A stretch of DNA of 64,000 bases from Pseudomonas sp. 2FG (GTDB lineage: Bacteria; Pseudomonadota; Gammaproteobacteria; Pseudomonadales; Pseudomonadaceae), in contig NZ_SCMP01000004.1 in assembly GCF_005502935.1 (NCBI RefSeq), positions 62,001 through 126,000 of the forward strand. Reading direction: 5' to 3'. This document shows, in pieces, positions 8,290-16,052 of the stretch. A program made the position numbers and the translations under genes. The notes under the pieces are model-generated. The model was not told the DNA's origin and did no database searches. It saw only the letters and a list, made by a program, of their open reading frames with translations. How positions within the stretch are numbered: position 1 is the stretch's first letter; each line of letters starts with the position of its first letter.

Positions 8290-9972
8290 TTAGAGCGTGG
8301 ACAGGAAGGCGCTACCAGAAGCCTGCCATTGGGCGATATCCAGGCGAATGCGCTTCTTGTCCAACTTACCCACGCTAGTCTTGGGAATTTCAGTAACAAG
8401 CGCGATCTGCGTGGGAATCGCCCATTTATTCAGGAGACCCTGCTCGACGAAAGGCTTGAGATGCTCCTTCAAGCCCTTGGCATCCAGCTCCTGCCCTTCA
8501 CGCACAACCAGCAGGGCAAAGGGCCGCTCCCCCCACTGCGGATCAGGCACACCGACCACCGCCACTTCACGCACCGCGGCATGGCGACTGATCAGATCCT
8601 CCAGTTCGAGGGAGGAAATCCATTCACCACCGGTCTTGATCACGTCCTTGATGCGGTCGCGGATATCGATGAAACCCATACCATCGATAGTGGCGACATC
8701 GCCGGTGTGCAGCCAGCCGTGCTCCCAGAGTTCGGCACCTTTCTGCGGTTCGTGGAAGTAGCCCTGAGTCAACCAGGGCGCACGCAGCACCAACTCGCCC
8801 TGAGACTCGCCGTCGGCCGGCAGGAACTGGCCATGGTCATCCATGATCGCCGCCTCGACCAACGGCACCGGCACGCCGGCTTTGATCCGGTAGGTGGTGC
8901 GCTCGTCTTCGCTACCGGCCAGCAGCTCTTCGTTGAGGTGCGCACAGGAGATCAACGGACAAGTCTCGGACATCCCGTAAGCCGCGGTGAGCTGAATGCC
9001 ACGGGCCTTGGCCGCCTCGTATTGCGCACGGGTCAGCGCACTGCCGCCGATGATCAGCTTCCAACCGCCGAAATCCACTCCCTGGGCGCTCTTGGCATTC
9101 ATCACCATCTGCAGGATGGTCGGTACGCAGTGGGAGAAGGTGACCTTCTCCTTCTGCCACAGCTTGACCAACAGTTCCGGGTCGTAACGCCCCGGGTAGA
9201 CCTGCTTGACCCCGAGCATGGTGGCCACGTAGGGCAGTCCCCAGGCATGCACATGGAACATCGGGGTGATCGGCATATAGACATCATTGGTGCCCATCAG
9301 GCGGATGCTGTCCAGGCTACCCATGACGCTGGCCGCCGACAGGGTGTGCAGCACCAGTTGGCGATGGGTGAAATACACCCCTTTGGGATTACCGGTGGTG
9401 CCGGTGGTGTAGAAGGTGGTGGCCAGGGAGTTTTCGTCGAAATCCGCGAAGTCGTAGCTCGAGCTCGCAGCCGCCAGCAGCTCTTCGTACTCACCGACCA
9501 GGTTTGGCAGCGCCGCACTCTTTTCTGTGGTATCGGTCAGCAGCAGGGTTTTCTCTACACTGGTCAGTTGGCTGGCGATGCCCTGATAGAGCGGCACGAA
9601 CTCGCTGTTGACCAGCACGAACTTATCTTCCGCATGATTCATGGTGTAGAGAATCTGCTCGGGCGACAGGCGGATATTGATGGTGTGCAACACCGCGCCA
9701 AGCATCGGAATGGCGAACATGCACTCGAGGTAGCGGTGGCTGTCCCAGTCCATCACCGCCACGGTATCACCGGCCTTTACCCCCGCCGTCGTCAGTACGT
9801 TGGCCAAGCGCGCGACCCGCTCATTGAAGGTCGCATAGCTGTAGCGCACGCTGTCGCGGTAGACGATTTCGCGAGTTTTCTCGTAACGGCTACCGGACAG
9901 CAGCAGACGCTTGATCAACAGGGGATAAGGGTAGGCATTTTCGGCCGGCGGAATGACACGGGTCTGCAACAT
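8290..9972 (-). CDS. Fatty-acid-type acyl-CoA ligase (AMP-binding enzyme)
   Basis: A 560-residue ANL superfamily enzyme that should activate a carboxylic acid with ATP and join it to CoA. The P-loop-like YTTGTTGNPKGV, the AYGMSE adenine-binding motif, the hinge-region TGDVATID and the C-terminal catalytic lysine in KTSVGKLDKK are all present. GEWISSLELED is typical of medium- and long-chain ligases of the AlkK type. ATG 9972 follows GTAGGTG by six bases; the frame is open further upstream but the extension has no homology-like features. It is divergent from the thiolase and upstream of the DUF1302 gene on the same strand. The substrate cannot be read from sequence. Confidence 0.9.
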   Translation of the reverse strand: MLQTRVIPPAENAYPYPLLIKRLLLSGSRYEKTREIVYRDSVRYSYATFNERVARLANVLTTAGVKAGDTVAVMDWDSHRYLECMFAIPMLGAVLHTINIRLSPEQILYTMNHAEDKFVLVNSEFVPLYQGIASQLTSVEKTLLLTDTTEKSAALPNLVGEYEELLAAASSSYDFADFDENSLATTFYTTGTTGNPKGVYFTHRQLVLHTLSAASVMGSLDSIRLMGTNDVYMPITPMFHVHAWGLPYVATMLGVKQVYPGRYDPELLVKLWQKEKVTFSHCVPTILQMVMNAKSAQGVDFGGWKLIIGGSALTRAQYEAAKARGIQLTAAYGMSETCPLISCAHLNEELLAGSEDERTTYRIKAGVPVPLVEAAIMDDHGQFLPADGESQGELVLRAPWLTQGYFHEPQKGAELWEHGWLHTGDVATIDGMGFIDIRDRIKDVIKTGGEWISSLELEDLISRHAAVREVAVVGVPDPQWGERPFALLVVREGQELDAKGLKEHLKPFVEQGLLNKWAIPTQIALVTEIPKTSVGKLDKKRIRLDIAQWQASGSAFLSTL

Positions 9973-10167
9973 AGAAGCACCTACTCGAATGCGTGTTGTT
10001 ATCTGACTGGCATGCACTCTAGAACCCTTAGTCGCCATAGAAATCAGCCCTAAGAATGATTTGCCAGGTGACTCTTTGGCCAGTTCCGGTCACGCGGTAG
10101 AATTGATTGCAGCCGCCGACTTCGGCCCGCTACTCATAGATCAAATACAGTCATAGAGGTAACTTCG

Positions 10168-11343
10168 ATGTCCGATATCGTCATTGTCAGCGGTGCCCGT
10201 ACTCCCATGGGCGGTTTCCAGGGCAGCTTGTCCAGCGTTCCCGCCGTCGAGTTGGGCGCTACGGCCATTCGCGAAGCGGTGGCCCGCGCCGGCATCCAAG
10301 CGGCTGACGTAGAAGAAGTGATCATGGGCTGCGTCTTGCCCGCCGGCCTCAAACAAGGCCCCGCCCGCCAAGCGGCGCTGAATGCCGGGCTACCCAGCGC
10401 CACCGGCTGCACCACCATCAACAAGCTCTGCGGCTCGGGCATGAAGGCCGTGATGCTGGCCCATGACCTGCTGAAAGCCGGGACCAACAGCGTGATGGTC
10501 GCCGGCGGCATGGAAAGCATGTCCAACGCCCCCTACATCCTCGAAAAAGCCCGCACCGGTCTGCGCATGGGCCACGGCGAGATCAAGGACCACATGTTCC
10601 TCGATGGCCTGGAGGATGCGCGCAGCGGCCGCCTGATGGGTTCCTTCGCCCAGGAAACCGCCGACCAATATGGCATCGGCCGCGAAGAGATGGACGCCTA
10701 CGCCATCGAGTCGCTGAAGCGCGCCCAGGCCGCTATCGCCAACGGCTCGCTGAACGCCGAGATAGCTCCGGTGAGCGTCGTCACCCGTAAGGGTGAAGTG
10801 CTGGTCAAGGACGATGAGCAACCGCTGAACGCCAACCTGGACAAGATCCCAGCCCTGAAACCCGCATTCCGCAAGGACGGCAGCATTACTGCCGCCAACG
10901 CCAGCTCGATCTCCGACGGCGCCAGCGCCCTGGTGCTGATGACTGCCGAAGAAGCCGCCCGCCGTGGCCTCAAGCCACTGGCCAAGATAGTCGCGCACGC
11001 CACCCAGAGCCAGGACCCGAGCGAGTTCACCCTCGCCCCCATCGGTGCCATGAGCAAGCTGTTCGAGAAGACCGGCTGGAGCAAGGCGGATGTCGATCTG
11101 TTCGAGATCAACGAAGCCTTCGCCATGGTCACCATGCTGGCCATCCGCGAACACGGCCTGGATCACGCCAAGGTCAACATCTACGGCGGCGCCTGCGCTC
11201 AGGGCCACCCGGTTGGCTCCACCGGCTCGCGGATCATCCTGACCTTGATCAACGCACTGCGTAATACCGGTGGCAAACGCGGGGTCGCATCCCTCTGCAT
11301 CGGTGGCGGCGAAGCCACTGCCGTGGCGGTGGAACTGCTCTAA
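10168..11343 (+). CDS. Acetyl-CoA C-acetyltransferase / 3-ketoacyl-CoA thiolase
   Basis: A 391-residue thiolase of the degradative/biosynthetic AtoB-PhaA type. The nucleophile Cys88 sits in NKLCGSGMKA. NEAFA and GHPVGSTGSR carry the other active-site residues, and the C-terminal CIGGGEATA gives the second catalytic cysteine. GAGGTAACTTCG precedes the ATG, an acceptable ribosome site. It is divergent from the acyl-CoA ligase with 195 bases between the starts, which suggests joint use in acyl-CoA turnover. Its TAA stop coincides with the first bases of a small repeat element, so the native 3' flank has been replaced. Confidence 0.93.
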   Translation: MSDIVIVSGARTPMGGFQGSLSSVPAVELGATAIREAVARAGIQAADVEEVIMGCVLPAGLKQGPARQAALNAGLPSATGCTTINKLCGSGMKAVMLAHDLLKAGTNSVMVAGGMESMSNAPYILEKARTGLRMGHGEIKDHMFLDGLEDARSGRLMGSFAQETADQYGIGREEMDAYAIESLKRAQAAIANGSLNAEIAPVSVVTRKGEVLVKDDEQPLNANLDKIPALKPAFRKDGSITAANASSISDGASALVLMTAEEAARRGLKPLAKIVAHATQSQDPSEFTLAPIGAMSKLFEKTGWSKADVDLFEINEAFAMVTMLAIREHGLDHAKVNIYGGACAQGHPVGSTGSRIILTLINALRNTGGKRGVASLCIGGGEATAVAVELL

Positions 11344-11599
11344 GAGCCTGTTCAAGCTCGTCGCGAGCGCAGGTCAGGGCCGCACCCGTTCCCTACGGGT
11401 AGCGGCATCCCCACATCCATGTGGGTCACAAGGCGTAGCGAGCCAAACAGGCGAGGAAGTGGACGACTGCATGGATGCAGGAGTTAGGGCGAAGCAGGAT
11501 GCCCCAGCCGAGTTTACGAGTGGTAAATGAGCAGTCCGAGCCTGTTTGCAACGCCGCATGGCGCGCGCAGCCCGCAGCAGATATTGAACAGATTCTAAG
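11341..11599 (+). repeat. MITE-like repeat, copy A
   Basis: An element of about 259 bases with imperfect terminal inverted repeats: TAAGAGCCTGTTCAAG at the left and, read inward from the right, CTTAGAATCTGTTCAA. Blocks such as CGTCGCGAGCGCAGGTCAGG, GGCGAGGAAG, CCGAG.CTGTTT and GCAGCAGATATT recur in order in copy B at 18646-18791, on the opposite strand. Copy A is longer by about 110 bases. The extra part contains three short palindromes: 11384-11400 (ACCCGT/ACGGGT), 11410-11425 (CCCACAT/ATGTGGG) and 11467-11480 (CTGCAT/ATGCAG). There is no coding capacity. Its first bases form the thiolase stop codon. Confidence 0.75.
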
Positions 11600-11701
11600 G
11601 GGCAAGTCGGAACACAAAAGCCTGCAATTCAGGCTGTGTGAAAACCTAGCAGTCTGAGCCGTGGATGAAGACATTGCCCGTCTCGCTCGATACGGGCATT
11701 G

Positions 11702-12150
11702 TCGTTTCTGGGCTATAGCCAGGGCGAAGCACGCAACCAAGGCCATGTGTTTCCGGTTTCACGGGACGAACTGACTCCCGCGGAGCATCTGGTGCGGGTG
11801 ATCGAAGCCCAGGTGGCGAGTCTCAAGGTGCGTGAGATGGACTTCAGCAAGGCCAGCGGGCGCCCCGCGTAGGATCCGGCCGATTGGCTCAAGCTTTACC
11901 CGCATGGCTATTTTCAGCGCCTCCGCTCCTCGCGGCGGCTGGCGGCCCATCCGAAGATGATGGCCAGGCGGCGCGCCACCGTCGAACACCCCGTCGGCAA
12001 CCTGAAGCAGTGGCGGTCCGGCAACGGCCGCGTCCTGTTGCGCCAGTTAAAGGGCGCTCGCACCGAAATGGCCTTGGCGTGCCAGCCTACAACCTCAAAC
12101 GGGCGGTCAAGGTGCTGGGGGGCGGTGAACTCATCGCGCCGATGGGTTGA
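11702..12150 (+). pseudogene. IS1182-type transposase remnant
   Basis: The first part reads GYSQGEARNQ, then VFPVSRDELTPAEHLVRVIE and GRPA*DPADWLKLYPHGY, the hallmark N-terminal domain of IS1182-type transposases. A TAG at 11870-11872 replaces the usual tyrosine codon. After RLRSSRRLAAH the frame jumps straight to the C-terminal ARRRATVEHPVGNLKQW and GARTEMALA, so the catalytic core is deleted. Near 12083 a frameshift moves the end (PAYNLKRAVKVLGG) into another frame. It has no start codon and no working product. Confidence 0.85.
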
Positions 12151-12181
12151 AACGCCGTGTTCCCCATCATCATCCGCACAA

Positions 12182-12216
12182 AAGCAAACGCCCCGGACAG
12201 GTCGGGGCGTTTGCTT
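12182..12216. terminator. Strong hairpin at the 3' end of the IS remnant
   Basis: A perfect 14-base-pair stem (AAGCAAACGCCCCG with its complement) around the loop GACAGGT. It lies between the transposase remnant and the right inverted repeat, so it is probably the element's own terminator or one captured at insertion. Confidence 0.65.
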
Positions 12217-12262
12217 GGCCCGCTATCAGCGGGTTTTCACAGGGTCTGTTAGTGCGGTTTTT

Positions 12263-12290
12263 TTGTTTAAGCGCGACTTGTTTAAGCGCG
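12263..12290. repeat. Tandem repeat, two copies of TTGTTTAAGCGCG
   Basis: TTGTTTAAGCGCG occurs at 12263-12275 and again at 12278-12290, a period of 15 bases. It sits just outside the right end of the IS remnant and 16 bases from the stop of the small exported protein. No role is evident. Confidence 0.6.
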
Positions 12291-12306
12291 CAAGGACAAC
12301 TCGGCT

Positions 12307-12528
12307 CTAGCGCGTCCCGCCTTGGGACAGGCCGAACATCAGCAACAGCAGGTCCTGATCCGGACGCAACTGCACCTTGGCTTTAGCATTAGCCGGCACA
12401 GGACAATGACCTAGACCGCTCGCTGCACTCAGCACCTCCGGGCCAGGCTCATGCCAGGCCGCGACGGCAAGGGAAGCCACTCCTAGGGCTCCTACGAGGA
12501 ACAGACCTCGTGCGATTTCTAGCTTCAT
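12307..12528 (-). CDS. Small exported protein of unknown function, coupled to inaA
   Basis: A 73-residue protein that begins with a signal-like segment (MKLEIARGLFLVGALGVASLAVAA) and continues with a short tail holding one cysteine (GLGHCPVP). I know no function. The ATG overlaps the inaA stop as ATGA, and AAGGGG lies eight bases ahead, so translation is coupled to inaA. I recall a comparable small hypothetical gene (PA4377) at this place in P. aeruginosa, which suggests it is a real member of the ColR-linked operon. If cleaved after AVAA the mature peptide is about 49 residues. Confidence 0.7.
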   Translation of the reverse strand: MKLEIARGLFLVGALGVASLAVAAWHEPGPEVLSAASGLGHCPVPANAKAKVQLRPDQDLLLLMFGLSQGGTR

Positions 12529-13241
12529 GATTGCAACCCCTTGATAGCGCTGCCAAACGCTGTTTGGTAACCGTAGATCAGTTGTTGCCAATCCGCTTCA
12601 TTCCACGACGAATGGCGCCTTAGCTGGCGCAAGTCGTGACGGGCCGCACGTTGTTTGCTCAAGCGACGTCGAGCCTTCTCCAGATCCAGCAGCGCCACGT
12701 CCGCCCGGGCCGCCGCGCCCTCACCCGTGACCCGCACAAAGATATGCTTGGCGTACAGGCAACCGTGCTGCCAGCGGCCAAGGTGCAAGCGTGCCAGCAT
12801 GGCGCCCAGCGCATGCAGTAACTGTTGATGCAGCTGCTCGCCATAGTGCGCACGGCCACCGCTGGCGTACCAGTTGTCGATTTCCTGAAAGCCGTCCAAC
12901 GCCGCCGTCACCAGCAGTCCGCGCCAGCTTTTATCCGCGCTGCACAACGCAGCGCAATACACCACCTCGGGAACTCGCACCCCGAGCCGGCGAAAACCCT
13001 CCAAGGCATCACGCTCGCGCAGCACCGTCGGCCGCCCGAAGGGATGCCGCAGGCTGCGATAGAGATGCCCTACTTGGCGTTTGGCATACAACAATTGCCC
13101 GTCCGCACGGACTCGCTGTACGCCACTCTCGCCGCCACGCCGCTGATTCGGCTCTTCAACCCATTCGCCGTGCTGTTGCCACCAGTGTTCAAACTGCTCG
13201 GAGGGTGCAAATGTCGGAGTCGAATACAGCGTTTCACTCAT
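12525..13241 (-). CDS. inaA: InaA/WaaP-type lipopolysaccharide kinase family protein
   Basis: A 238-residue protein of the protein-kinase-like LPS kinase family (InaA, WapQ). HGCLYAKHIFV stands where the HRD catalytic loop is expected, and ALLDLEKAR stands in for the metal-binding DFG segment. Family members phosphorylate LPS core sugars at the cytoplasmic face, though InaA itself is poorly defined. AAGGG precedes the ATG, and the gene follows the methyltransferase stop by six bases. In P. putida and P. fluorescens the equivalent methyltransferase-inaA/wapQ pair beside colRS is reported as ColR-regulated and linked to outer-membrane integrity. Confidence 0.88.
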   Translation of the reverse strand: MSETLYSTPTFAPSEQFEHWWQQHGEWVEEPNQRRGGESGVQRVRADGQLLYAKRQVGHLYRSLRHPFGRPTVLRERDALEGFRRLGVRVPEVVYCAALCSADKSWRGLLVTAALDGFQEIDNWYASGGRAHYGEQLHQQLLHALGAMLARLHLGRWQHGCLYAKHIFVRVTGEGAAARADVALLDLEKARRRLSKQRAARHDLRQLRRHSSWNEADWQQLIYGYQTAFGSAIKGLQS

Positions 13242-13247
13242 GCTTGA

Positions 13248-13928
13248 TTACCCTTTACGCAATACATAAACCCGCCACATGGCATACAGCGGCAAGAAGT
13301 CCAAATGCTCCTGAACCTGGAAGCCGGCCTGACGGAACTCGTCTTCAACAGTAGCCGCCGGTAACACAAACCGATTTTGGTAACTTTCCTGCCCAGCCTG
13401 GCCCTGGCGCTTCTGCTCCAGACGCTTACGTTTCCAAGCCTTGAAATTGCCATCGACCCACAGCGAAACAATCAAGCTATCGCGCGTTACCCGCTTGCAT
13501 TCACGCAATAGCGTCATGCGGTGCTCGGCATCACCGACGTGATGCAGCAGACGCATGCAGAAGATGCTGTCCACGGCATTGTCCGGCAGATCGATGGCGA
13601 AGGCAGATGTCGGCAAAGGCCGTACCCGTTTCACCACTTCTGCCGGCTGAGCGGCACAAGCCACTTGCAGCATATCCGCCGAGTTGTCCGCGCCGATGAT
13701 CACGCGGTTGGGCTTTTCTGCCAGCAACGACCAGAAACGCCCGGCCCCACAGGGCAAGTCGAGCACCAGACCCGGCTCACCCGCCAGCGCCAGGGCGCGC
13801 CGCGCCAACTGCTGATCACGCCAATGGGACAACTTGCGCCAGCCACTCTCCTGATGCTTCTCCAGGTATTGCCGGGCATGTTGCTGATCGTATTTGTTGG
13901 AAAACTCGAGCTTGACGGGGTCGATCAT
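13248..13928 (-). CDS. Class I SAM-dependent methyltransferase of the ColR operon
   Basis: A 226-residue Rossmann-fold methyltransferase. LVLDLPCGAGRFW (about residues 53-65) is motif I for SAM binding, followed by VIIGADNSADML and later AVDSIFCMRLLHHV. The ATG at 13928 stands seven bases after AGGAG; the upstream ATG at 13949 lacks a ribosome site. It is the first gene of the methyltransferase-inaA-small-protein operon, downstream of colS after a 182-base gap that holds a near-consensus ColR box. The acceptor is unknown; a cell-envelope substrate is inferred from the operon. Confidence 0.88.
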   Translation of the reverse strand: MIDPVKLEFSNKYDQQHARQYLEKHQESGWRKLSHWRDQQLARRALALAGEPGLVLDLPCGAGRFWSLLAEKPNRVIIGADNSADMLQVACAAQPAEVVKRVRPLPTSAFAIDLPDNAVDSIFCMRLLHHVGDAEHRMTLLRECKRVTRDSLIVSLWVDGNFKAWKRKRLEQKRQGQAGQESYQNRFVLPAATVEDEFRQAGFQVQEHLDFLPLYAMWRVYVLRKG

Positions 13929-13994
13929 GGGCCATCTCCTGCGGATCATCGCCCAACCTTATGCAGGCGCCCGTCAACAGCGGGTCAAACCCAG

Positions 13995-14010
13995 GTGAAA
14001 ATTTCGTGAA
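13995..14010 (-). promoter_or_regulatory. Candidate ColR box upstream of the methyltransferase operon
   Basis: On the minus strand this reads TTCACGAAATTTTCAC. It matches 14 of 16 positions of the ColR consensus as I recall it from P. putida, (T/C)(T/C)NA(C/G)NN(T/C)TTTTT(C/G)AC. It also forms two TTTCAC hexamers 11 bases apart (one extends to 14011), the direct-repeat geometry of OmpR-type regulators. It lies 67 bases ahead of the start codon. Confidence 0.6.
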
Positions 14011-14110
14011 AGCGCGCCCGCCGATCCTCTACGCGAGCCTATGACCCGCAAGGCTCAAGAAAGTTTGCTGGTCATAGGTCCAGGCCCCGATAGGGACACC
14101 GAAGTGGCAG

Positions 14111-15379
14111 TCAGTTCAGTTCGACCCGAAAGCGGCAGCCATTGGGTTGCGCCGCCGTGAGCTGAACCTTCCAGCCCTGGTCCTCGCAGATCCGCTGCAC
14201 CAGGGAAAGCCCCAGTCCCAGACCATCGCCATGCTGCTCGCCGCCACGCACAAAGGGCTGGAACATGGCTTCGCGCTCGTTCTCGGGAATGCCGACACCG
14301 GTGTCTTCGATGACAAAACCATTGTTCAGCAGGCCCAGGCTGATCCGCCCCTGCTCGGTGTAATGCCAGGCGTTGCGCAGCAAATTGCCCATCACCGCGC
14401 GCAACAATGTCGGATTGAAGAGTTCGCGGCTGGGTTCGCCGCGCCGGTAATCCAGCTGCAAGCCCTTGCTCTCAATCGGCTCGCGCCACTGCGCCACCAG
14501 CTCATCCGCCACAGTGGACAGGCTGACCGCCGCCAGTAGGTTGCTGTCCCCCTGCTGGGCGCGGGCGAGCAACAGAAAGGTCTGCACCAGCTCACGCATC
14601 TCGTCACAGGCCCGCGCAATGCGCTGCACGTGCGCACGGGCGCGCGGATCCAAGCCGGTGTTTGCCAGCAGTAATTCGCAGGAGCTGGCCAGTACCATCA
14701 AGGGTGTACGCAACTCATGACTGACATCGCTGGTGAACAGGCGTTCGCGGGTCAGCGCATGGCGCAGCAGGCCGAGGGTGGCATCGAAGGCGGCGGCTAA
14801 CTGCCCGACCTCGTCGGCGGCATAGTCCGGCGCCAAGGGTGGCGCCATGGCCAACAGTTGATCCCGATGACGAATCTGGCGGGAGAGGCGGACTACCGGC
14901 TCGATCACCTTGCGCGCCAGCAGCCAGCCCAGCACTGTGGCCAAGGCAATGCTCAGCAGAAAGCCGATCAACACCACGGCGAAGAGCACTTGCTCACGGT
15001 CTTCGAACCCGCTCTGATCCTGCAGCAGCATATAGTGGCGACCGTCGACGACACGCACGAAAGCGTGATAGGACAGCTCGCCACGAAACACCTCATGAAA
15101 GCCCGGCGCCAGCTCTTTGAGATCGTCCGGCAAGGCGAACTCGTCACGACCGCCAGAGAAGTAGAACAGTTGCTCCGGCTCTGGACGCAAGCGCCATTCG
15201 TCCATGCTGTCCATCTGCAGCAGGCGATCGAGATCGCCGCCCAGCTCGCTGGACAGCAGCTTCTCCTCCACCAGATGCACGGTTTCGACTATCCCCAGGG
15301 CAAAGGCGCCCGCCACCAGAGAGGTCATCAGCACAAAGGCGATCACGATCCGGCGTGACAGGCTGTGCTTAAACTCCAT
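14111..15379 (-). CDS. colS: ColS sensor histidine kinase
   Basis: A 422-residue membrane kinase. The first transmembrane helix is at about 10-31, the periplasmic loop runs to 130, the second helix is at 131-153, then HAMP, HisKA with His221 in SDVSHELRTPL, and an HATPase domain with N, G1 (DTGVGIPE) and G2 (GLGLGLSL) boxes. The loop keeps Glu96 and the ExxE at 126-129 (EDRE), the type of residues described for metal sensing by P. putida ColS. ATG 15379 follows GGAGG by six bases and overlaps the colR stop by 11 bases, giving tight coupling. It phosphorylates ColR, controlling envelope genes. Confidence 0.95.
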   Translation of the reverse strand: MEFKHSLSRRIVIAFVLMTSLVAGAFALGIVETVHLVEEKLLSSELGGDLDRLLQMDSMDEWRLRPEPEQLFYFSGGRDEFALPDDLKELAPGFHEVFRGELSYHAFVRVVDGRHYMLLQDQSGFEDREQVLFAVVLIGFLLSIALATVLGWLLARKVIEPVVRLSRQIRHRDQLLAMAPPLAPDYAADEVGQLAAAFDATLGLLRHALTRERLFTSDVSHELRTPLMVLASSCELLLANTGLDPRARAHVQRIARACDEMRELVQTFLLLARAQQGDSNLLAAVSLSTVADELVAQWREPIESKGLQLDYRRGEPSRELFNPTLLRAVMGNLLRNAWHYTEQGRISLGLLNNGFVIEDTGVGIPENEREAMFQPFVRGGEQHGDGLGLGLSLVQRICEDQGWKVQLTAAQPNGCRFRVELN

Positions 15380-16052
15380 CGTTCGCCTCCGCCAGGCGAT
15401 AACCCACACCATGCACGGTCTGCAGCAGCGCCGTGGCGAAGGGTTTGTCGATCACCTGACGCAGTTGATGGACGTGGCTGCGCAGGCTATCGCTGTCCGG
15501 GCAGTCATCTCCCCACAACGCCTCTTCCAATACCTCGCGGCGCAACACATGGGGACTCTTCTGCATCAGCGCGGCGAGCAGTTTGAGGCCGATCGGGTTG
15601 AGCTTAAGCGTCCGCCCGCCGCGGCTGACCTGCAGCGTATCGAGATCGTACGTCAGATCCGCCACCTGCAGGCTGCGCCGCCCGCCGCCTTGGCTGCGGC
15701 GCAAGACTGCCTCGATGCGCGCCGCCAATTCGGACAGGGCAAAGGGCTTCAGCAGGTAATCGTCGGCGCCGGAGCGAAAGCCCTGCAGGCGGTCATCCAA
15801 CTGGTCACGGGCGGTGAGCATGATCACCGGGGTATCCCGGCGCGCGTCCTCGCGCAGGCGCTTGCAGAGGCTGTAGCCGTCCATCCCAGGCAACATGATA
15901 TCGAGCACTATCAGGTCGTAATGCTCGGTCGCCGCCAGGTGCAGACCGGACAAACCGTCCTGCGCGCAGTCCACGCTATAGCCTTGCATGCCCAGGTAGT
16001 CGGCCAGGTTGGCCAGAATGTCGCGGTTATCTTCGACCAACAGAATTCGCAT
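15369..16052 (-). CDS. colR: ColR response regulator (OmpR family)
   Basis: A 227-residue regulator with a receiver domain (acidic pocket VEDN, phospho-acceptor Asp51 in VLDIMLPG, Lys near 101 in LLKPF) and a C-terminal winged helix ending in HGVGYRLAE. The sequence agrees closely with my memory of ColR from P. putida, including the GDDCPDSDSLRSHVHQLR segment. It is transcribed first, ahead of colS, with GAGGAAAG before the ATG. The 400-base upstream gap contains a perfect match to the ColR box, so autoregulation is possible. Its regulon in other pseudomonads includes membrane-lipid and LPS genes. Confidence 0.95.
   Translation of the reverse strand: MRILLVEDNRDILANLADYLGMQGYSVDCAQDGLSGLHLAATEHYDLIVLDIMLPGMDGYSLCKRLREDARRDTPVIMLTARDQLDDRLQGFRSGADDYLLKPFALSELAARIEAVLRRSQGGGRRSLQVADLTYDLDTLQVSRGGRTLKLNPIGLKLLAALMQKSPHVLRREVLEEALWGDDCPDSDSLRSHVHQLRQVIDKPFATALLQTVHGVGYRLAEANDGV

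Larger units (their letters stand above)
11635..12244 (+). mobile_element. Internally deleted IS1182-family insertion sequence
   Basis: The transposase remnant is bounded by inverted repeats sharing TGTGAAAACC at 11637-11646 and, inverted, at 12232-12241. Similarity extends a few bases beyond (TGTGTGAAAACCTAGCAG against CCTGTGAAAACCCGCTGA). At about 610 bases it is far shorter than intact family members (roughly 1.6 kb), because the middle of the transposase is missing. The left end abuts a GCCTG-CAATT-CAGGC hairpin (11620-11634), a palindromic target of the kind such elements often enter. Family assignment rests on the protein remnant. Confidence 0.75.

Noticed and set aside
8245..10053. 602-codon open frame opposite the acyl-CoA ligase
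   Set aside because: Antisense shadow of a well-supported enzyme; composition is His/Gln/Arg-rich as typical for such frames.
11426..11746. 106-codon minus-strand frame over the repeat and IS remnant
   Set aside because: It crosses the border between two unrelated elements and has no start signal or similarity I can see.
8241..12220. 13-base identity GCGTTTGCTTGGC shared by the hairpin at 8241 and the IS terminator at 12208
   Set aside because: Too short and of skewed composition; the flanks do not match, so chance is the simpler reading.
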